The translations under genes and the position numbers were made by a program. The notes below the pieces were generated by a model. The model had not been told where the DNA came from. It saw only the letters and a program-made list of their open reading frames with translations, and searched no databases. This document shows positions 1 to 6,249 of a DNA stretch of 23,923 nt, one piece after another (within the stretch, counting starts at the first letter, position 1; the number at the start of each line of letters is the position of its first letter). Source of the stretch: Peptoniphilus sp. (GTDB taxonomy: Bacteria; Bacillota; Clostridia; Tissierellales; Peptoniphilaceae); the NCBI GenBank assembly GCA_029983555.1, contig JASBZH010000017.1, forward strand, positions 1 through 23,923, given 5' to 3'.

Positions 1-2
1 GT

Positions 3-44
3 ACTAGATGTTTGAGATCAGGAAAAGTTGAAAGAGCAATATAA
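3..44 (+). CDS. possible C-terminal tail of a plus-strand gene (partial)
   Basis: Reading from base 3, 13 codons (TRCLRSGKVERAI) run to a TAA at 42-44, immediately before and overlapping the 5' arm of a plus-strand terminator. An intrinsic terminator here implies a plus-strand transcript entering from the left, and this frame is the one that stays open to the window edge and ends at the hairpin. The fragment is too short to assign a family. It could equally be a chance open frame in a 3' untranslated region. Confidence 0.3.
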   Translation, partial: TRCLRSGKVERAI

Positions 45-87
45 ATTTAGGGTCTTTACAAAGATCCTTTTTTTATTGCTCTTTTTT
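31..87 (+). terminator. intrinsic terminator, nested hairpin, plus strand
   Basis: The outer stem pairs 31-41 with 74-84 (AAAGAGCAAT against ATTGCTCTTT). The inner stem pairs 49-56 with 61-68 (AGGGTCTT against AAGATCCT, one G-U pair) with loop TACA. The inner stem is followed directly by a run of seven T (68-74) and the outer stem by six (82-87), so either can end a plus-strand transcript. The T-runs are on the plus strand only, so this is not the terminator of the minus-strand kdgT. Confidence 0.75.
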
Positions 88-391
88 ATGACATTCTTAA
101 ATTTTTAGTTATATTATTTTTAACTTAAATTTCCTAATTTAATATTAAAAATTTTATATTGTCCAAACTTTGAATTTCTTACCTAACTTTTATACTTGAT
201 ATTATATGCCCATGACAATAAATCCTTCTCAAATATTTACTACAGCTTCATAAACTTATATACATGTTTACTACAAATTAGGATATATTTTTTACAAATA
301 ATACCAATTTAAATTATCTATCTGAGTAATGACTTAGTAATTATTTTTTCATATTACTTCTTATCTAACTGTAGATTTCTAGACTTATTTT
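88..391. other. AT-rich intergenic stretch, no gene seen
   Basis: About 300 bases between the plus-strand terminator and the kdgT 3' end. Both strands are full of stops and I see no open frame with a ribosome binding site, no RNA gene and no convincing promoter. Only weak short repeats occur, such as AGTAAT twice near 325-340. It separates two transcription units that run toward each other. Confidence 0.6.
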
Positions 392-426
392 TAAATGTAA
401 CATTATCTTTTTTGATAATATTACAT
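392..426 (-). terminator. probable terminator of the uxaA-kdgT operon
   Basis: An inverted repeat overlaps the kdgT stop codon: ATGTAA-c-ATTATC (395-407) pairs with GATAAT-a-TTACAT (414-426), 12 base pairs with one mismatch and a six-base loop. On the minus strand it is followed by TTTAAAAAT, a weak T-tract. The stem is almost pure A-T, so termination strength is doubtful, but no better candidate lies downstream of kdgT. Confidence 0.45.
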
Positions 427-1350
427 ATATTTCTTACTGAAACGATCCGTTAAAATTGGAGCTAATAGTGCAGTAACGATTATAGATGCTGTTAATTGTC
501 CGGTAGCTAACACAGCTACCTGCTCAGTTATAGCTCCTAATGACAAAAGTGCCGCAGGTGTACCAACCGAATTACCGGCTGTAGAACCTATTGCCCAGCC
601 AACTCCAGGATTCTTTGTTTTTAGCAACTTCATTATCAAATAACCACCAAAGCCAGTTAATACACAGCAAATTATTCCCAATAAGATACCAGGTAGTCCT
701 GCTACTAATAGGTTTTTAAAATCCAAATTTGCCCCTAACGGAAATGCAAAAAATGGTATAAGTAATTCCGTACCAGGTTTTAAAAATTTAGCTATTTTTT
801 CATCAAAATTCCCCAATATAAATCCTATAAGAATTGGTACTATAGTAGCTACTAAAGCAATTATAGGAATTTTGGCTATTCCAGTTGAACCTAAAGCAAC
901 CATTGTTAAAAATGGACCATCATTTATTGATAAAAGAGATACAGCACCTACATCTGTTGAATCGCCATATTCTGATGCTAATGCTGCAAATAAACCTCCA
1001 TTTGAATTAGTAAGAGATGCAATAATAGCAACAGGAGTAATAGTTAAAAACCCTGCTTCACCAAAAGTTAAATTAACTAACCAACCTAATGCTGCACCTA
1101 AGACAAACTTTATTAATGTTAAAAAGAAACCTTTTTTTAATGAAACTCCAGCTTGTTTTATGCTAATTTGAGCACCATTACAGAATAAAAAGGCACCTAA
1201 TAAAGCGTTTGCTCCTGTTTTAAAAGTAGCAGTTGTAAATCCACCTATTTCTAAACTTTGTGGTAAGAATGTATTCATAAATGCTCCTATTAAAAGTGGG
1301 ACAATCATTAATCCGCCCGGTATCTTTTTTACTTTATCTAAAATATTCAT
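421..1350 (-). CDS. kdgT: KdgT-family 2-keto-3-deoxygluconate-type permease
   Basis: This 309-residue membrane protein matches the KdgT (KDGT) secondary transporter family, which imports 2-keto-3-deoxygluconate with protons. The N-terminal PGG motif at residues 12-14 followed by MIVPLLIGAFMNTFLP is typical of the family. About ten hydrophobic segments follow, with conserved polar stretches ASLTNSNGG, SINDGPF and GSTAGNSVGTPAAL. The length is normal. The ATG has AGGAAGGA eight bases upstream. It is the last gene of the regulator-uxaA module, 70 bp after the large dehydratase subunit and behind a strong hairpin. Because its partner enzyme would make ketodeoxygluconate rather than consume it, the real substrate may be the hydroxy acid that the dehydratase uses. 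Family certain; substrate inferred. Confidence 0.85.
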   Translation of the reverse strand: MNILDKVKKIPGGLMIVPLLIGAFMNTFLPQSLEIGGFTTATFKTGANALLGAFLFCNGAQISIKQAGVSLKKGFFLTLIKFVLGAALGWLVNLTFGEAGFLTITPVAIIASLTNSNGGLFAALASEYGDSTDVGAVSLLSINDGPFLTMVALGSTGIAKIPIIALVATIVPILIGFILGNFDEKIAKFLKPGTELLIPFFAFPLGANLDFKNLLVAGLPGILLGIICCVLTGFGGYLIMKLLKTKNPGVGWAIGSTAGNSVGTPAALLSLGAITEQVAVLATGQLTASIIVTALLAPILTDRFSKKYM

Positions 1351-1377
1351 TTCTCATCCTTCCTAATAGTTATTGTT

Positions 1378-1415
1378 TTAACTTAAAAAGGTGAGTACTC
1401 ACCTTTTTAAGTTAA
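1378..1415 (-). terminator. perfect 38-nt palindrome between large uxaA subunit and kdgT
   Basis: A perfect inverted repeat with 19-base arms (arm reads TTAACTTAAAAAGGTGAGT) meets at its centre with no spacer. As RNA it gives AAAAAGGTGA, loop GTAC, TCACCTTTTT: a GC-containing core with flanking A and T tracts, the form of a bidirectional intrinsic terminator. It lies inside what otherwise looks like one operon. Only about 27 bp separate it from kdgT, too little for a normal promoter plus leader. It therefore probably attenuates transcription into kdgT or protects the upstream mRNA. It could alternatively be a dyad protein-binding site. Confidence 0.65.
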
Positions 1416-1420
1416 TATTA

Positions 1421-2584
1421 TTAAAATGTTCCTGTAACTTTAAATATGCCAAACTCCTTATGTCCTAAAGTCTCAGATTTTGTCATCTTCCCATTGACAA
1501 CTTTTACCACTTCATTCATAAGTTCTTTACTCATTTCTTCTAAAGTTGCACCTTCAGATATTATCTTGCCTACATTTAAATCTAGATTATCTTTCATTAT
1601 TTCATATGTCTCAGGATTACCAGTTATCTTAATTACAGGTGCTATTGGATTTCCAGTTGGTGTTCCTCTACCTGTAGAGAATAAAATAAGTTGAGCTCCA
1701 GATGCTACCATACCAGTATTTGAATCTATGTCTTGTCCTGGTGAATCCATGAAATATAGACCCCTTTTATCTTGTTTTACACTTTCTGCATATTCTAATG
1801 CGCCTACAAATCTAGCAGATCCAGCCTTATGCATGCATCCTAAAGATTTTTCCTCAATGGTCGTTAGTCCACCTTTTTTATTTCCAGGGGTTGGCTGACC
1901 ACTCCTTAAATCTTCACCTAAATCTAGTGCTCGTTGTTCTACATTATCTACGAACATTAAAAACTTATCTCTTTCTCTTGGATTCTCAAACCTTTCTGCT
2001 AAAAGATGTTCAGCTCCTATAACTTCTGTTGTTTCACTCAATATAGTTGTTCCACCCAATTCACATATTTTATCAGAAACCAAACCTATTGTTGGATTCG
2101 CTGCTATGCCACTTGTTGGATCAGATCCGCCGCATTCCAACGCAACAGTTAATTTACTTATGTCAAACTCTTCTCTTTCTTGTGTCGAAATATTTTGAGC
2201 AAGCTCTTTTAACATTTTTCCACCCAAATCAATTGTATTAAGAGTACCGTGTTCTTCCTGAATAACTATTGATTCTACAGGTTTTCCTGTGACTCTAATA
2301 TCATCTGCGAGATCGCGTGCTTGGATACCATCACAGCCTAAACCAACTACCAAAACAGCTCCAACATTAGGATTTTTTCCAAATCCTGCTAAAGTTCTTT
2401 CTGTTTGTGTTATATCAGATCCAATTTGACAGCATCCATGCTGATTAGGAAGTGAAATTGCCCCTTCTACCTGAGAAGCTATTTTTTCTGCAGTATTAGA
2501 TGCACATACTGAAGTAGGTATTACTAAGATGTAATTTCTAATCCCAAAAGTGTCGTTCTCTCTTCTATAACCTAATAATTTCAT
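1421..2584 (-). CDS. uxaA: UxaA-family dehydratase, large (catalytic) subunit
   Basis: This 387-residue protein is the C-terminal catalytic domain of the altronate/galactarate dehydratase family, iron-dependent enzymes that remove water from a sugar acid to give a 2-keto-3-deoxy acid. Visible family motifs: GYRREN (5-10), NQHGCC (47-52), GLGCD (81-85), ECGGSD (150-155), LGC (248-250), MDSPGQD (279-285) and STGRGTPTGNPIAP (303-316). In E. coli UxaA the SAF domain and this domain are fused. Here they are separate genes, as in many Firmicutes, and also as in sulfolactate sulfo-lyase (SuyA/SuyB), a paralogue of the same size. Start: ATG with AGGAGG four bases before it, 9 bp after the small subunit. 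Altronate, galactarate, sulfolactate or another 2-hydroxy acid are all possible. The symbol denotes the family, not a proven substrate. Confidence 0.85.
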   Translation of the reverse strand: MKLLGYRRENDTFGIRNYILVIPTSVCASNTAEKIASQVEGAISLPNQHGCCQIGSDITQTERTLAGFGKNPNVGAVLVVGLGCDGIQARDLADDIRVTGKPVESIVIQEEHGTLNTIDLGGKMLKELAQNISTQEREEFDISKLTVALECGGSDPTSGIAANPTIGLVSDKICELGGTTILSETTEVIGAEHLLAERFENPRERDKFLMFVDNVEQRALDLGEDLRSGQPTPGNKKGGLTTIEEKSLGCMHKAGSARFVGALEYAESVKQDKRGLYFMDSPGQDIDSNTGMVASGAQLILFSTGRGTPTGNPIAPVIKITGNPETYEIMKDNLDLNVGKIISEGATLEEMSKELMNEVVKVVNGKMTKSETLGHKEFGIFKVTGTF

Positions 2585-2593
2585 ATTTCCTCC

Positions 2594-2866
2594 TTATTTA
2601 TCTCCTCTACCTCTTGTTGATTCAACATTATGTGTATGTATAAAGTCTCCTTCATGAGCATCCTTAGTCATATCTCCTATTATTTGCCCGTACTTATAAA
2701 CTAGATCTCCTTTTTTTAAATCCTTAATAGCAACCTTATGGAACCTTTCTATATCCTCATTAATTAGTATATCTTTTCCATCAACGTTTATTACATCCCC
2801 CTTTTTTAAAGCTTGTAGACATGTAACGACATTATCTTTTTTATCAATTTTTAATACTTTGTTCAT
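2594..2866 (-). CDS. UxaA-family dehydratase, small SAF-domain subunit
   Basis: This 90-residue protein is the SAF-domain half of the altronate dehydratase family. The segment HKVAIKDLKKGDLVYKYGQIIG (residues 43-64) and the C-terminal HTHNVESTRGRGDK are family hallmarks. The SAF domain is thought to complete the active site with the large subunit encoded next door. Length agrees with stand-alone UxaA small subunits and with SuyA of sulfolactate sulfo-lyase. The start has GGAGG six bases upstream of ATG. It is the first gene of the catabolic operon, preceded by a sigma-A promoter at 2904-2932. Confidence 0.85.
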   Translation of the reverse strand: MNKVLKIDKKDNVVTCLQALKKGDVINVDGKDILINEDIERFHKVAIKDLKKGDLVYKYGQIIGDMTKDAHEGDFIHTHNVESTRGRGDK

Positions 2867-2887
2867 TTTTTACCTCCAATATTATCT

Positions 2888-2900
2888 GAAAACGATTTTC
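2888..2900 (-). promoter_or_regulatory. operator-like palindrome at the +1 of the uxaA operon
   Basis: On the plus strand GAAAA-CGA-TTTTC forms a perfect 5-bp dyad about a 3-base centre. It starts just after the -10 box (2904-2909) and covers the expected transcription start. The pattern resembles LacI-family operators and the CcpA cre site (TGWAANCGNTNWCA), but the right half is shifted by one base and the last two cre positions do not match. A catabolite-repression or LacI-family site is plausible; CcpA binding is not established. Confidence 0.4.
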
Positions 2901-2903
2901 TAT

Positions 2904-2932
2904 AGTATATCATTGATATTTGCAAAATGCAA
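2904..2932 (-). promoter_or_regulatory. sigma-A promoter of the uxaA-kdgT operon
   Basis: On the minus strand TTGCAT (2927-2932) and TATACT (2904-2909) are separated by exactly 17 bases, close to the sigma-A consensus. The start codon of the small subunit is 38 bases downstream of the -10 box. I searched this gap for a sigma-54 promoter (GG-N10-GC) and found none, which matters because the upstream regulator derives from the sigma-54 activator family. Confidence 0.7.
2920..2932 (-). promoter_or_regulatory. 13-bp palindrome over the -35 box, candidate operator
   Basis: On the minus strand TTGCA-TTT-TGCAA is a perfect dyad that contains the whole -35 hexamer. A second dyad of the same length, spacing and core (TAGCA-TTA-TGCTA) lies upstream of the regulator gene at 4734-4746. 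They share the pattern TnGCATTnTGCnA. The simplest reading is a binding site for the adjacent Fis-type helix-turn-helix regulator. Its overlap with the -35 box would fit repression, or recruitment at the -35. Confidence 0.5.
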
Positions 2933-2943
2933 CACACCTAAAT

Positions 2944-2986
2944 AAAAAAATACAAATATGTTTCATTATGAAACATATTTGTATTT
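2944..2986 (-). terminator. long AT-rich hairpin terminator after the regulator gene
   Basis: A perfect inverted repeat with 19-base arms around one central T (2948-2986; arm AAATACAAATATGTTTCAT) begins on the last base of the regulator stop codon. On the minus strand it is followed by an unbroken T-run (2944-2950). Position and T-tail fit an intrinsic terminator separating the regulator from its target operon. The stem has few G-C pairs. The GTTTCAT/ATGAAAC core could also be a dyad protein site. Confidence 0.6.
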
Positions 2987-4653
2987 CAAAGACCATATTT
3001 CTTAATTTTTCTCCAAAGAGTAGCTCTGCTAATTCCCAGAAGATCAGCTACTTTTGTTTGATTGTATCCTTCTTTACGCAAATAATCTGTTATTATTTTA
3101 ATTTCTAACTCTTCAAGAGTTAAATCATTATAAATATAATTGTTTTCAGTCTCTTTCTTTTTTTCGTAATTTTTAAGAAATTCGTCAAAACCTAATACTA
3201 ATTCTTCACTTTGCCTAATTGAAATATCTAATACTTCTATAAGCTCATTTATACTGCTATTTTTAATAATATCAAAGTATTTTAAAAAATCATTCTTGAT
3301 TTTAATCGGGGTCGTGCCTATGCTATTATGATAATAGTTTATATAATGATTAAATATATATACTATATCGTCTAATCTATCGATCGTTTTAGGTAAATCA
3401 ATAATATATGGAATGATTTCTTCATCATGTAGCCAATAACGTTTATTAATAATTAAATAAACTTTTATATTAATCTTACCTGTAAATTTTTTTATTTCGA
3501 CTATTTCGTTGATATTTGATACATTTTTAAATACCAAACTGTTAATATTCTTTAAATCTAAAAATTTTAAATTAGAAAAGTCAAAATATCGTAAATCTAT
3601 CAATAATATGTTTGATGATTTGTTTTCGAATTTATATATATATTCCAAAAAATTGTCTATCGTAAATTCATCACTACTGCACAGTGCAATAATTTTTTCG
3701 GTTTTAACTATATTTGTAAGTTCTTCAATAGATTTTTTCATAGCTTGGGAATTATCAACAAATTTATACAAACTATTTGGATTATATAAACTTACACCAC
3801 TAAGATAATTAGAATCTATATTAACTTTAGTAAATCTAAATAAATAATAATATTGGTCTTCATACAATTCTCTACTTAAATAAATTTGTAAGTCTTTAGA
3901 AGAATATATCAAAAGTTCATCAGCTTTCAATTTTTCCCTAAATTCATATTTTAAACCAATTAGTTTTTCATAAGATATTGGCAAACCGCTAAAACTTGTA
4001 AATTTAGATTGAACAATTTCATTCTTATTTAATATACAATAATCCTTATTAATACTGTCAAAAAACTTATAGTTTAAACTATTTCTAATATTACTCTTTT
4101 TTACCTGGTTTATAAGATCTATTGCGTAATCAATAGCTATTTTTATAGTCTCATAGCTAGATTGAAATAATATAGTTTCAAACATAAATTCTTTTGCCTT
4201 GTTCACTGAAACTATATCACCAAGTATCTGCTCAACATTTTCTTTTTTTAATTTAATTAAAATAGGAGTCAAATCACTATAATCATTAATCGTGTAAATT
4301 TTCATTTTTAAACCTAATAAATCAGTAATTTCTTTTGCTCCCACTGTTATATTAGAATAAGCGACAATGGCAGTATTATATCCGTTATCTGCAAGTAATA
4401 TGGCTTTTAAAATATCATTCCCAGAAAGTTTCATATCAACCACTGGTATATTTACATGTTTCTTTATAAGTTTAGCTGTACCTCCTCTTGATACTATAAC
4501 ATCAACCTTTTTTAATTCTGCATCTTTTGCTAACTTTAAACCATCGTATAAACTACCTATTCCATAAGATATATCTATATTCTTGAATTCTGAAATTATT
4601 TTCTTCATAGAAGACTCCATAGCTAGATAAGGAGCTACTACATATATTTTCAA
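2986..4653 (-). CDS. PrpR_N-type transcription regulator with a decayed AAA+ domain
   Basis: The 555-residue protein has the plan of a sigma-54 activator. Residues 1 to about 175 match the PrpR_N sensor domain (VSRGGTAKLI near 54-63, PVVDMKLSG near 70-78). A PAS-like linker follows (about 195-280), and a Fis-type HTH_8 ends the protein (about 513-555; NQTKVADLLGISRATLWRKIKKYGL). The ATPase region between (about 296-490) keeps only traces such as LYKFVDNSQAMKKSI and DLPKTIDRLDDI. The Walker A position reads ALCSSDEF instead of GETGTGKE, and the GAFTGA loop and DE box are absent. It should bind ligand and DNA but not drive sigma-54 polymerase. Start chosen at TTG 4653, with a perfect AGGAGG six bases before it (4660-4665), making the first residues MKIYVVAPY as in the family; an upstream ATG at 4689 has no such site. 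Likely controls the uxaA operon just downstream. No frameshift is visible, so the domain decayed in an intact reading frame. Confidence 0.8.
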   Translation of the reverse strand: MKIYVVAPYLAMESSMKKIISEFKNIDISYGIGSLYDGLKLAKDAELKKVDVIVSRGGTAKLIKKHVNIPVVDMKLSGNDILKAILLADNGYNTAIVAYSNITVGAKEITDLLGLKMKIYTINDYSDLTPILIKLKKENVEQILGDIVSVNKAKEFMFETILFQSSYETIKIAIDYAIDLINQVKKSNIRNSLNYKFFDSINKDYCILNKNEIVQSKFTSFSGLPISYEKLIGLKYEFREKLKADELLIYSSKDLQIYLSRELYEDQYYYLFRFTKVNIDSNYLSGVSLYNPNSLYKFVDNSQAMKKSIEELTNIVKTEKIIALCSSDEFTIDNFLEYIYKFENKSSNILLIDLRYFDFSNLKFLDLKNINSLVFKNVSNINEIVEIKKFTGKINIKVYLIINKRYWLHDEEIIPYIIDLPKTIDRLDDIVYIFNHYINYYHNSIGTTPIKIKNDFLKYFDIIKNSSINELIEVLDISIRQSEELVLGFDEFLKNYEKKKETENNYIYNDLTLEELEIKIITDYLRKEGYNQTKVADLLGISRATLWRKIKKYGL

Positions 4654-4931
4654 CTTTATCCTCCTGTAATTTAAATTAACTATACACATGTAATGAATCT
4701 AATATTCTATAAGAAGTACATATATTTTGTTTTTAGCATAATGCTACACGGTATTTACAGCTATATTTTGTATGAAATAAACCATATGTTTTATTAATTA
4801 ATATATTAGTCCTTTGTTTATAATGTTCTAGGATAAACAGTACTACTATTTTACTATAAAATTTTTGAATTGTTAGTTTATCATACCTTAAGCTATACTA
4901 AAACCCAGTCTAACTGAGGCTTTTCTAACGC
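4654..4931. other. intergenic region upstream of the regulator
   Basis: About 280 bases between the thiN terminator and the regulator start, with no open frame of note. It holds the AGGAGG site at 4660-4665 and the palindrome at 4734-4746. A weak second hairpin lies at 4904-4919 (CCCAGT, CTA, ACTGAGG) with four T after it on the minus strand, perhaps a backup terminator. I could not identify a clear sigma-A or sigma-54 promoter for the regulator, although one must lie here or upstream. In Bacillus-type genomes spoVM or rpmB tends to follow thiN; neither is present. Confidence 0.5.
4734..4746 (-). promoter_or_regulatory. 13-bp palindrome upstream of the regulator, candidate autoregulatory operator
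   Basis: The minus strand reads TAGCA-TTA-TGCTA, a perfect 5-bp dyad about a 3-base centre, 80 bases before the TTG start. It has the same geometry and GCATTnTGC core as the palindrome over the -35 box of the uxaA operon (2920-2932). Two such sites, each upstream of one arm of the module, suggest that the regulator controls both its own gene and the catabolic operon. Confidence 0.45.
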
Positions 4932-4957
4932 AAAAAAGTGCTTATATAAATAAGCAC
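4932..4957 (-). terminator. intrinsic terminator of the housekeeping operon
   Basis: Perfect 8-bp stem GTGCTTAT (4938-4945) with ATAAGCAC (4950-4957) and a four-base loop. On the minus strand it is followed by six T (4932-4937). It sits 15 bp after the thiN stop and closes the long yicC-to-thiN gene run. Confidence 0.85.
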
Positions 4958-4972
4958 AAATCTTAAATAAAA

Positions 4973-5608
4973 TTAATCGCGAGACAAAATTACAAATGCC
5001 GCTCCTTTTTTTATCTCTATTTCACCTTTTTTATCAGATATCTCATTGCTAACGCCAAGACTTGGATTATCAAAATCAAGTTTTAAATCGCTTACTTCAT
5101 ACTCTAAGCCCTTAGTTGAATATACTGTTTCATCACTAGTACTCACAACAGAAATATATTTTTTATTATTCTTGTAAAAAGTGTAGCTTCCCTCTTCAAC
5201 GTAATATACTTCGTTATTGTCATCTTCGATTTTTGAAATAATTCCTTTTTTATAAAGCTTTTTTAAAATATTTATATTGGCAAGCTCATGATCTAATCTT
5301 GTTCCCAACGCTCCAAGAATCAGTATATCGTCAAATTTCTTTTTTAATAAATATTCTACACAGAGGTCAGTATCAGTTAAGTCTTTTTTTACTGGAAATT
5401 TTGTCACTTTAATATTTTTTTCTTTAATGAAATTAAGCGATGCATCATCTATTGAATCTAAATCACCAATCAAAAGATTAGCAGATAGATCATATTTTTT
5501 TAAAGTCTTTGCACCTCCATCAGCAACTACTATAAATCTATCAGAATATTTTTCTATCAAAGACTTAGAAACTGATCTTCCGCCGGAAATTAAAAGTGCT
5601 TTTTTCAT
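4973..5608 (-). CDS. thiN: thiamine pyrophosphokinase
   Basis: This 211-residue cytosolic enzyme transfers a pyrophosphate group from ATP to thiamine, giving thiamine diphosphate and AMP. Family motifs are clear: VVADGGAKTL (27-36), IGDLDSID (47-54), KDLTDTD (75-81) and LGALGTRLDHELANI (98-112), which hold the magnesium and thiamine ligands. Length is normal. Its ATG overlaps the rpe stop by four bases (ATGA), so the two are probably translationally coupled. It is the last gene before a strong terminator. The order rpe-thiN downstream of prkC and rsgA is the common Firmicutes arrangement. Confidence 0.93.
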   Translation of the reverse strand: MKKALLISGGRSVSKSLIEKYSDRFIVVADGGAKTLKKYDLSANLLIGDLDSIDDASLNFIKEKNIKVTKFPVKKDLTDTDLCVEYLLKKKFDDILILGALGTRLDHELANINILKKLYKKGIISKIEDDNNEVYYVEEGSYTFYKNNKKYISVVSTSDETVYSTKGLEYEVSDLKLDFDNPSLGVSNEISDKKGEIEIKKGAAFVILSRD

Positions 5609-6249
5609 TTTAAACTCTTAAACTTTCTTATATTTTCTCTTGTATCTTTTCCATCAAATATCGCAGAACCTGCAACTAGAATATCTGCACCAGAATTTAA
5701 AATTTTTTTAGCATTATTAATTTTTACCCCTCCATCAACTTCGATCAAGGTATTTAGGTTTCTCTTTTCAATTAATTCGCGTATTTCATTAATTTTTCTA
5801 TATGAACTTTCTATAAAGGACTGACCACCAAAACCTGGATTTACACTCATAACTAAAACTAAATCTAAATCGTCAACTACATAATCTAGTATATCAACTG
5901 ATTGATGTGGATTTAAAGAAAGTCCAGCTTTTAAACCTTTTGACTTAATCAAATTAATAGTTCTATTTAGGTGTATTGTCGCGTCACTGTGAATTGTAAT
6001 AATATCTGAGCCTGCTTTGGCAAATTCGTCAATATAGTTTTCTGGGTTATTAATCATTAGATGCGTGTCAAAAGTAATATTTGTAAGAGATCTTAATGAT
6101 TTTACAATACCAGGACCAAAGGAAATATTTGGGACATAATTGCCGTCCATAATATCTAAATGTATAAAGTCAACATTCTCTTCATCCATTATCTTAAATT
6201 CTTTTTCTAAGTTACTAAAATCTGCCGAAAGTATTGATGGTGAAATCAT
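5605..6249 (-). CDS. rpe: ribulose-phosphate 3-epimerase
   Basis: This 214-residue TIM-barrel enzyme interconverts ribulose 5-phosphate and xylulose 5-phosphate in the pentose phosphate pathway. Start MISPSILSADF is diagnostic. The metal and acid-base residues are present: H30 and D32 in HLDIMDG, H63 in DTHLM and D172 in VDGG. The phosphate-binding loop MSVNPGFGGQ is at 134-143. Its ATG shares one base with the rsgA stop (TAATG), and its own stop overlaps thiN. No anomalies. Confidence 0.95.
   Translation of the reverse strand: MISPSILSADFSNLEKEFKIMDEENVDFIHLDIMDGNYVPNISFGPGIVKSLRSLTNITFDTHLMINNPENYIDEFAKAGSDIITIHSDATIHLNRTINLIKSKGLKAGLSLNPHQSVDILDYVVDDLDLVLVMSVNPGFGGQSFIESSYRKINEIRELIEKRNLNTLIEVDGGVKINNAKKILNSGADILVAGSAIFDGKDTRENIRKFKSLK

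Noticed and set aside
872..1171. 99-codon open frame on the plus strand
   Set aside because: Antisense shadow of the kdgT membrane protein with biased composition; no independent evidence.
2867..2985. Sigma-54 (-24/-12) promoter for the uxaA operon
   Set aside because: The GG and GC dinucleotides on the minus strand (GGTGTGTTGCATTTTGC) are not 10 bases apart; spacings are 6 or 13. A sigma-A promoter with 17-bp spacing fits instead.
4654..4689. Upstream ATG (4689) as the start of the PrpR_N regulator
   Set aside because: It would place the perfect AGGAGG (4660-4665) inside the coding region and add 12 residues absent from the usual domain start; TTG at 4653 fits both site and family.
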